This document shows positions 56,665 through 64,000 of a stretch of 64,000 nt of DNA, piece after piece (the stretch's first letter is position 1; every line of letters starts with the position of its first letter). Origin of the DNA: Vitis vinifera (taxonomy: Eukaryota; Streptophyta; Magnoliopsida; Vitales; Vitaceae); contig NC_081812.1 of the NCBI RefSeq assembly GCF_030704535.1, forward strand, positions 21,985,501-22,049,500, in the 5' to 3' direction. Below the pieces are notes generated by a model. The model was given only the letters and a program-made list of their open reading frames with translations, ran no database searches and was not told the DNA's origin. Both the position numbers and the translations under genes were made by a program.

Positions 56665-59229
56665 ACCTCCTAATCGTTGCCCTAAAAGTCATGGTTGTGC
56701 TGCTCGGCTACATTAGAAAATTTTATGACAACAACCTTCCCCGCCCCCACATCTACATCAAAGTCAAGTTGAACCCTTCTCAAGTTGATTCGCCTACATG
56801 AGTTCTTCAAAGAAAGGCGAGTTCTTTCTTCATTGATTCGTTCACTAACGGTTTATGGGATTTGGGTATTTGGTTTGGATAATTGGATTTGGGTCATTGA
56901 ATTTCCTATTGGCCTTTGATTTATTCATTTGGGCTTATTTTGGGTTGATTTTTGTTTTCTATTTATTGGTGTTGGGCCTTGGCTTGTTGGATTGCTATTT
57001 GGTTTGATTTGGGCCTATTATATTAGTTGGATTTGGGTTGGTATGTTTATTAAATTTTGTATTGGGTTTGACCCTTTTGCTAATACATGGTTGTGGCATT
57101 TCTTTTTGTTGTTGCTGAGAGCGGGAAAAGATGTGCAGTGTTGATTGGGAGCAGTTGGGGCAGGTGAAGACAAGGCATGAGTTGAGCTGACTGAGGACCA
57201 AAATTTTTAGGGATAAAGGGATCATCTTGCAGCCAAAAGAGGAGGGGAAGACGACTCTAGGGACTTTTTCTAATCTTCTTTGTATTTTCTATGATATTTG
57301 TGAGGGGTTGAGAGTTTTTTTTTTGTATTTTTGGACTTCATTTTGGAAGCTTTTGGAGGGCCATTAGTGTTATTGGGACTGCACTTCTAAGGTTACTCCT
57401 ACATCATTTTCCTCCAAGTTTTGTTGTATACATTCATTTCAGTTTTCTTTTTGTGTACATGTGAATGTATTACTAGAATTTAGATTTTTATTGTATATGT
57501 ATATTTAATTTGTTATTCATAGATTTTTTGTTTCCATTTATTTGTTATCCTTATTTAATATGTTCTATTAGTCTTTGTTTTGAGAAGATGTATATTTAGT
57601 TGTGTTTTATTTTTCTATTGAGGGAATAATCCAATAATAGGATAATGTTTTTGTTTGAAAAATATGTTATTTTATTTTATTTTTTCTTCTTGCCTTTAAT
57701 GAACAAAAATTCTTTTTAGAATAAATATTTAGTCATTTTTAATAAATGTTTGCTTAATAATCTGTTTTTTTTTTTTAATATTTCTTTTTATATTAATAAG
57801 TATAAAAACCATTTTCTTAAAATAGTATCAAAAACTTTTTAAAAATAAAAATAAAACTCTTCAAAAATTAAAAAACGTTCATTTTATAAAATAAAAAAAA
57901 TAAAAAAATAAACATTTTTAGAATAAAATTGAAAAGGAAAATATATATATATATAAATTGAGATTGTTTTTAAAAAATAAAAATTTTAAAATAAATATTA
58001 TTTTATTTTATTTATTTTAATAAATTTGAACTTTTTTTTTCTTTTTCTCCTCTCATTTTTTTATATAATTAATTTAAAATAATTTTTTAGAATAAAATGC
58101 GGATAACTTTCTTTTTAAAAAATAAAAAATAAATATATTGTAAAGCTTTTCTAAGTAAATCTGAGAGTTTTTTTTTGTAAAGGATTATGTTTTAATTATT
58201 TTCTAATTCAAGTAGAAATTGGTTTTTGTCAATAATTTTTTTTGAAAAAAAAAACTATCAAAATTTGTTTTGAATGGAATTCTTTTGTAAATAAAATTGT
58301 GAAAAAAGGTGTTTATTTTGAAATAAAATATAAATTAAATTTTATTTTTAGATAAACTTTTATATATATAATCTTTATTTTTCTTTTCTTAATAAAAGTT
58401 AAACAAATTCCCCTATCTAAACTAAAATTTTGAAAAATCATATCTTTTTAATCAAATTTGAAAAATACTTTATTATTATTATTATTCATAAATAAAATTG
58501 TAAATGGACACTTTTAAATAAAATTGAATTGACATTTTTTTTATGGTAAAAATCAAGTAGAATTCTTTCCTTTTAAATAAAACAATGAAAATGTAAAATT
58601 ATTTCTTTGAACTAGATATAAAATTTTGAAGTTATTTTTTTTTTAAATCTAAAATCGAATTGAAATACTTTTGTAAATGTAAATAACTTTTTTTTGAAAA
58701 TTAAATACAAATGAAATTGAATGAAATCATTAATTGAAAATCATTTTTAATAAAATCATTTGAAATTTCTTGAAGACTATTTTTTTAATATTTTATTTTA
58801 TTTATTTAGTTCAATAAATCATTTTGTCATTTATTTTGTATATTTTTATAATTAGATTTTATTATTATTTTTGTGTATATTAATTTTCACCATGACTTAG
58901 ACATCGATTATTTTTCCTAGTATCCCTTAATTCGCTTAGTAGAGGTCGTATGTTTACTAACTTAGAGGGGTGTTACGGTTCACCACCGTACCTCTCCAAT
59001 AAGTAACTTGACTCCGGACCTGACTTTGGCTTTCCACAAACTTTTTTTCCAAATATGGAGTCACATTTAGGGTTTTCTTTCTTATTTTGTTTTTCCTTAA
59101 AAAAACAAAATAAAAATAAGTGGCGATTCCAAGTTTTTTTTCAAAAAATCAAAATTTTTACAAAAAAAAAACCGAGTCACGAGTGGGAACGCATCATGCA
59201 AAAAATACGAGATCCATAATTTCATTTGT
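56665..59229 (+). mobile_element. LTR-retrotransposon-like segment (Gypsy-type LTR remnant)
   Basis: Between the two direct repeats lie 2.57 kb without coding capacity. The right part resembles the 3' portion of long Gypsy-type plant LTRs: GGTGTTACGGTTCACCACCG at 58970-58990, CTTGACTCCGGACCTGACTTTGG, AATAAGTGGCGATTCCAAG near 59115, and GAGTGGGAACGCATCATGC near 59180. The left part has TTGGGCC/TGGGCTT-rich words. It could be a solo LTR or a non-autonomous element. The assignment rests on remembered LTR words, not on a search. Confidence 0.5.
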
Positions 59230-59353
59230 ATCTTATTTTATTTACACGTTACTATCATTTTTCTTTTTTCACTTTAATCCTATCAATGTGTACAATGATC
59301 CTATATATTTTTACCCTTTATTTAACCGTTCAAATTTCACTATACATTCTTAA
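59230..59353. repeat. Direct repeat, right copy (124 bp)
   Basis: Partner of 56541-56664, same orientation, about 97 percent identical. Together they bracket the LTR-like segment, which suggests a duplicated insertion site or recombination between copies. Confidence 0.9.
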
Positions 59354-62300
59354 TGATTAAGATTGCAAGTTTGATGACTATTGAATTAATACCTTAACAT
59401 TTTTCTTTTAAAAAATTATAATTTTATCATTTATAATATTTAAAAGGCTATTTTTAAATACATGTGGTAAAAATACACGAGTTATGTGAAATTCCATTTG
59501 GTTTACCCTTACGTTCATCTCATTTACAAACTCAATCATGACATTCAAAGATTTGTTATTAGTAAGAGTATAACTCAAGTAATTAGTTTGACCTAACTCA
59601 AAATTTAAGTGAATTTGAACAATCATTTTTAATATTTGAATTATACTTAAATTAGGTTTTTCAATTCAATCTCAATTTAGATTAAACCTAACATGATTTA
59701 ATAGTTCTATAATCTTTATAATGTATCATATATAATGATATTTATTTTTTAGTTTTTTTTATAAGAAAAATATGAAATTAGATTATACCTTTTACTTTTT
59801 TATTATTTATAAAGACATAAATTTATTTTTACTTTTGTAATATATGCATCTTGAAATTTTGTCAAACATATTATTCATACTTAGGTATAAATATACAAAA
59901 AAAAAAAAAAAGGTTTTAAAAAAAAACATCATGGATGAACTTTGGATTATATAATCCGAATTAATTGAATCGATTTGAACTCGACGTGAGGTTTAAAAAT
60001 TGAGATTGAGTTAAACATATGGGATTAAAAGTCAAATTGAGTTGGGTTCAAACCACTTGTTTTGTAAATTGAGTCACGGTCGGGTTAGCCATCAACTGGG
60101 CCAACTCGACCAAGTTGCCGTGCCAGATTATTTCAATTCATTTTCACAACATTTTTGGAGGGTGGACCTATGAAAATGACAATAAAATTAACAAAGCAGG
60201 GGAGTGAGGAAAAAGTTCACCAGTCGCTGTTTCTTGGAATTTTTTGTGTTTACTGCCGTATCAAAGGCTCGGAGTGTGTGTGGTCAATGGTCATCTCATT
60301 GACCCAACTACTATCATTAAAATCACCAGACTTGATTCCCATTCCCGTAGAGATATTGTAATACAACTACCAATAGGAATTAAAATTCAATAGCTTTGAA
60401 TTCCTCATTACCCAGTGAATGGGGGCCATAAGAACGAGGAGATGGCCCAGCATTTCATTCCATTCCATTCCATTCTTTTGGTCTTTCTGTTGGCCTAAAA
60501 ACCGTCTGGTTTATTAGCTTCAAAACCAGGGAAAGAAAATATGGAATTTGAGAGGAGGGAAACTTTTGCCAAGGCATTGGGCATTTATGGACCCGAACAT
60601 TGTCGGCGCTTCACAAGCGCGTTGGGCTTGGAAAAGGCGAGAGAGATTTCAAGCTTTCTTGGATTCTGGGTTGGAAATATTGTAGTGGAAAGTATGAGCT
60701 GTCTGAAAACCACACCAAATCTAATCCACTCAGACCCAAAATATTTATGTGTTTGGCCTCCAGCTGCCCTTCCTGGACGGTTGCCGCACAATCAGAAACA
60801 CACTCACTCTTCTTTATTTATTTTCTCAAATACACATGATGCTCATTTTGAAGTTTAAGGATGCGTTTGGTTTCATTAATTCTTCCAAAGCCACTTTTAA
60901 GGTTTGTTATTGGTAGCTTATCCATTTCACATTCCTTTTTATAACAACCACATAAATAAATCAGATATACTTGACTTATACATGGACAAACTCATACCAA
61001 TGTTCGAGCCAAAATAATTTATTTAAAATAAAAAATTCACAATTCAAGTCTCTTAGCAAAATATTTTTCAAATCCATCATTTTTAGAGATTTTTTTTTAT
61101 TACAAAATATTAAAAATGTATTCACCAACTATGTTTTATATTTAACCTTAAATTTTTAATTGAATTTATATTTAGAATTCTTAGTTAGCTACGATAAAAT
61201 CGTATGAAAGGAAAATGAAAATACATAAAAGGTTTTTTTAATCCATTCGATAACTTTTTAATTTATAATTTTTATTTTCAATTATTTTTTAAAATATTAT
61301 AGAATATAAAAAAAAAACTGAATTTATTGTAAAAAATCACCTTTATCATTTCTTATAACAAATTCTCAAGACAATTATTTTTAAAATAAGGAAAAAAACA
61401 TTTTTAAGAATAATTTTCTATCAACCGACCAGAGCGTTTTTCCATGCTTTGCTGTAATTACTAAAAAAAATTGCTTAATGGATATGATTGAAGCATTCCG
61501 TACGGATCAAAAGGTACGTAAATGTTGTAGCATTGGGATTTGAAAACGACAGTTGTCTTTTGACACTGAATAATAGCTGAAGTGTGGTTGACTTACCTAC
61601 TTTGAGGCATGTATATGCCTCACCGCCGATCACGATCTCACACCGCAAGGCTGTCAGACTAGTATAGTGGGTCGAGTCAGTGAGATTAGCATCCGTATAC
61701 GTACAAGTAGAGGACAGTGGCGGTGGTTTGACTTTCTACTTTCCGACGCTAAAAGTCTAAAACATATTTTTTTGATTTAACGTTATTATAGATATGCGTG
61801 GTTGTCTTCAATTTTTTTGTTTTTGTTTTTACGCTATCATAAGATTCATAACCCTTTATTGATTGACTATTCATAATTATAGAAAAAAATAATGATAGAA
61901 GATTATTATGAGAATTTTAAAAAACTTTAAATTTTTTTATGAAAATTCTTTCATAACAAAAAATACCAAATAACTTTAAATTTTAAGAAATTAAGGTCTA
62001 TTTAATTTAAATTAAAACATGTTTTACTATTTTTTCAACTAATATTTTATGAAACAAAAACCTATGTTTAGAAATCTAAAATATTTTGAACATATTTTTA
62101 AATTTTATTTTAAAAATAATTTTTATATTTAATATTTTATTTCATATATTTTATATAATTTTTTTAAAACAATCATAAAATACACGTGAAAATATAAAAA
62201 ATAATTAAAAGATATTCCCTTAAAAAGTTCTATTTTTTTGTTATCAAACTTTTTTTTTTTTTAAATTAGAAAACTATTGTCAAATATACCCTAAATAATT

Positions 62301-63227
62301 ATAATCCTTATATTTTGATAAACTTAATCTTGTGAAAATCCCAATGAATCAACTATGAATCTTCATGTAAGTCAGGTTCTTAGGAGTATAAATATCATAA
62401 ATGTATCCAAAAGTCAATAACACGTTGTTGTGAATTTTTGATAATATTTAAAATATTTATTGAAAATATAGTACTTTTAAACAAATTTATCTCTATTAAA
62501 AAATGAATTAAAGTTATATTTTTAGGGTAACTTTTTATTGAATCCCTTAAAAATGTCCTATATTTAGAAGTAGTTTAAAAGATAAGTTTTAAATTGAGTA
62601 AAAGTCTACGTTTATGCTTTAGAAAAGGTGGGTGGAATTGATCTTATAGGATATGATACTCTTCTTCCAAAGCCGGTCCAAATGTTGGGACCCATGATTT
62701 TGAACTTTGGGTTGGAGGAGTTAATGCCCTGGCTGGGATTAATTTTGTCTCCAATTGAAGAAGTGGTTGAAACTTTGAAACTTAATGCTCAAGCTTTTAA
62801 CTAGGAGGACTCACTTTCAGAGGACACGCCATCATGCAATCTATGGAAAATTCAATCCATTTTCTATTAAAAAAAGAAAAATAAAAGGTTGGAACTTTTA
62901 AGTGGGCCCTTTTTGGCTTTTTGTTTGTTTTCTACACCAAAGAACACTCTCATTCGCGCTTGACCAAGGTTTCATTTTCCAAGGAGTGGATTCCTAAAGT
63001 GGGTTCACCCTGGTCCTTGGTTACCAAGCCCCCACACGTTTTCTTGATGGACCTCATGGAAAAAAGGAGTTCAATGTTTAATCCCATATATTTGAATACT
63101 TCATTTACGGGGGAGTAGACCATGAAGGAGAAGACTAGCTCTGCTCATAGACTTTAATATTTGTCTTTTATTTTTTTTTATGGGTTTGATGGAAGAAATA
63201 TTGGTATCTAATGTTATGTTATTTTCG
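59354..63227. other. Gene-poor AT-rich DNA
   Basis: No gene is supported. The region 59930-60130 has repeated GAGTTGGGTT, GGGTTAGCC and CCAACTCGACC words, typical of small non-autonomous transposons of dicots. The region 60420-60850 is less AT-rich and has a 105-codon open frame at 60541, which I do not call as a gene. A GC-richer island lies at 61500-61740. From 61980 to 62300 there is a block with GGTCTATTTAATTT...TGTCAAATATACCC ends, again like an old MITE. Confidence 0.4.
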
Positions 63228-63395
63228 GTCATTGTATGGTTAAAGGATCGACCATACCTTTAAAAAATAGAAATTTCAACCATTATAGCTGGTTCTTCCA
63301 ATATCGTCGAGGTCATTGTATGGTTAAAGGACCGACCATACCTTTAAAAAATAGAAATTTCAACCATTATAGCTGGTTCTTTCAATATCATCGAG
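63228..63395. repeat. 84-bp tandem duplication
   Basis: Two copies of an 84-bp unit start GTCATTGTATGGTTAAAGGA at 63228 and 63312 and differ at only about four bases (GATCG/GACCG, CTTCC/CTTTC, ATCGTCGAG/ATCATCGAG). Because 84 is a multiple of three, a frame stays open and gives a repeated 28-residue stretch, but there is no sign of a real gene. Confidence 0.9.
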
Positions 63396-64000
63396 AAGTA
63401 AGTTGGCTGATTCAACTTCTAGATAGGGTTATATTATTTGGATATTTGGATAATGTTTGATCAAAATGTCTGTCTAAAAATCCGCTCTGACTTTTAATAT
63501 GATTTTTATTGAATTTAATGATTTAAAATTTATTATTCTCTCTTATTAAAGTGGTTAGTTGAAACACCTTAAATTTATTTTAAATTATTCAATTTTATAA
63601 TTTGGTAAAAGAGAAATGAAGGAGAAAATAATTAATAGTTATAGAAAGTATAAGTTGTGAATTTAATTTATATTATTAAATTTTATTTTATATATAATTA
63701 AGACCGAATGGATCAAGTAATACTTGAACCGGTTTTGAACCTATTTCGAGTTTTAAAAATAATATCAAATTCACTTTTAACCCGCTTATTTAAATTTTAA
63801 ACATGTCTAATGGATCCAAATGGATATTTAAAAAAATCTGCACATTGGCATCCTATGAACGACTTTTTAAAAATGATTTTTTTTATCATATATATATATA
63901 TATATATTAAAAACACTTGTAAAACATATTTCCTTTATCCCAACAATACTGATTATCCTTGATAAAGGAAGTGCTAATTTTTTTTTTTTTTTAAAGAGAA
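63396..64000. other. AT-rich window end
   Basis: No gene. At 63700-63860 there is sequence with GAACCGG, AACCCGCTT and a TTGGCATCCTATG end that resembles the right end of the hAT-like MITE at 54658-55066; its left end was not found. An (AT)n run lies at 63890-63908. Confidence 0.4.

Noticed and set aside
60541..60858. 105-codon open frame on the plus strand, starting at an ATG
   Set aside because: No recognisable domain, overlapping open frames on both strands over the same bases, and no splice or promoter context. Probably chance in a less AT-rich patch.
62921..63118. 65-codon plus-strand open frame
   Set aside because: No similarity that I recognise, no upstream or downstream coding context, and composition like the surrounding spacer.
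1..64000. tRNA, rRNA genes, CRISPR arrays, prokaryotic-type operons
   Set aside because: I saw no cloverleaf tRNA with A and B boxes, no rRNA core sequence and no regularly spaced repeat array; the window is plant nuclear DNA.

Overview
This 64 kb window is plant nuclear DNA from a dicot, most likely a grapevine relative (Vitis). It is AT-rich, its genes have many GT-AG introns, the introns are packed with LINE remnants, and the proteins belong to plant families. The species is an inference from the style of the LINEs and genes; no database was searched.

Region by region: (1) 1-5.3 kb is a decayed LINE retrotransposon on the minus strand, lying in an intron of the next gene. (2) 5.9-13.1 kb (+) holds the last 18 exons of an RRP5-type ribosome biogenesis gene; its 5' half lies before the window. 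(3) 15.6-16.5 kb (-) is a complete two-exon alpha/beta hydrolase of the D14/KAI2 group, closest in my reading to the DLK2 type. (4) 19.7-39.9 kb (-) is a complete 15-exon gene for a CPSF-A/MMS1-like beta-propeller protein of 1397 residues, spread over 20 kb because two introns have filled with LINEs. (5) 40.8-44.3 kb (-) is the Mediator subunit MED7 gene, whose last intron carries another LINE piece. (6) 45.7-47.8 kb (+) is a TRAF-type zinc-finger protein gene. (7) 48.9-52.6 kb (-) is a complete eIF3 subunit c gene with a telobox/site II promoter. (8) 53.4-64 kb is gene-poor, very AT-rich DNA with a hAT-like MITE, an LTR-retrotransposon-like segment between 124-bp direct repeats, and small tandem duplications.

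The genes are ordinary housekeeping and regulatory genes: rRNA processing (RRP5), translation initiation (eIF3c), transcription (MED7), a CPSF-A/DDB1-family protein and a karrikin/strigolactone-receptor relative. They do not form an operon-like pathway. For every gene I joined the exons by hand; reading frame and splice sites close without a stop, so the structures are well supported although no transcript was available.

I found no clear new biological system. The most interesting items are structural: a 99-bp LINE tail with a perfect 16-bp target-site duplication whose inner copy overlaps a 3' splice site, a 333-bp near-perfect tandem duplication in an intron, a GC-AG intron in RRP5, a 112-bp duplication with palindromic cores just upstream of the CPSF-A-like gene, and a two-exon-like open stretch of unknown identity inside an intron.
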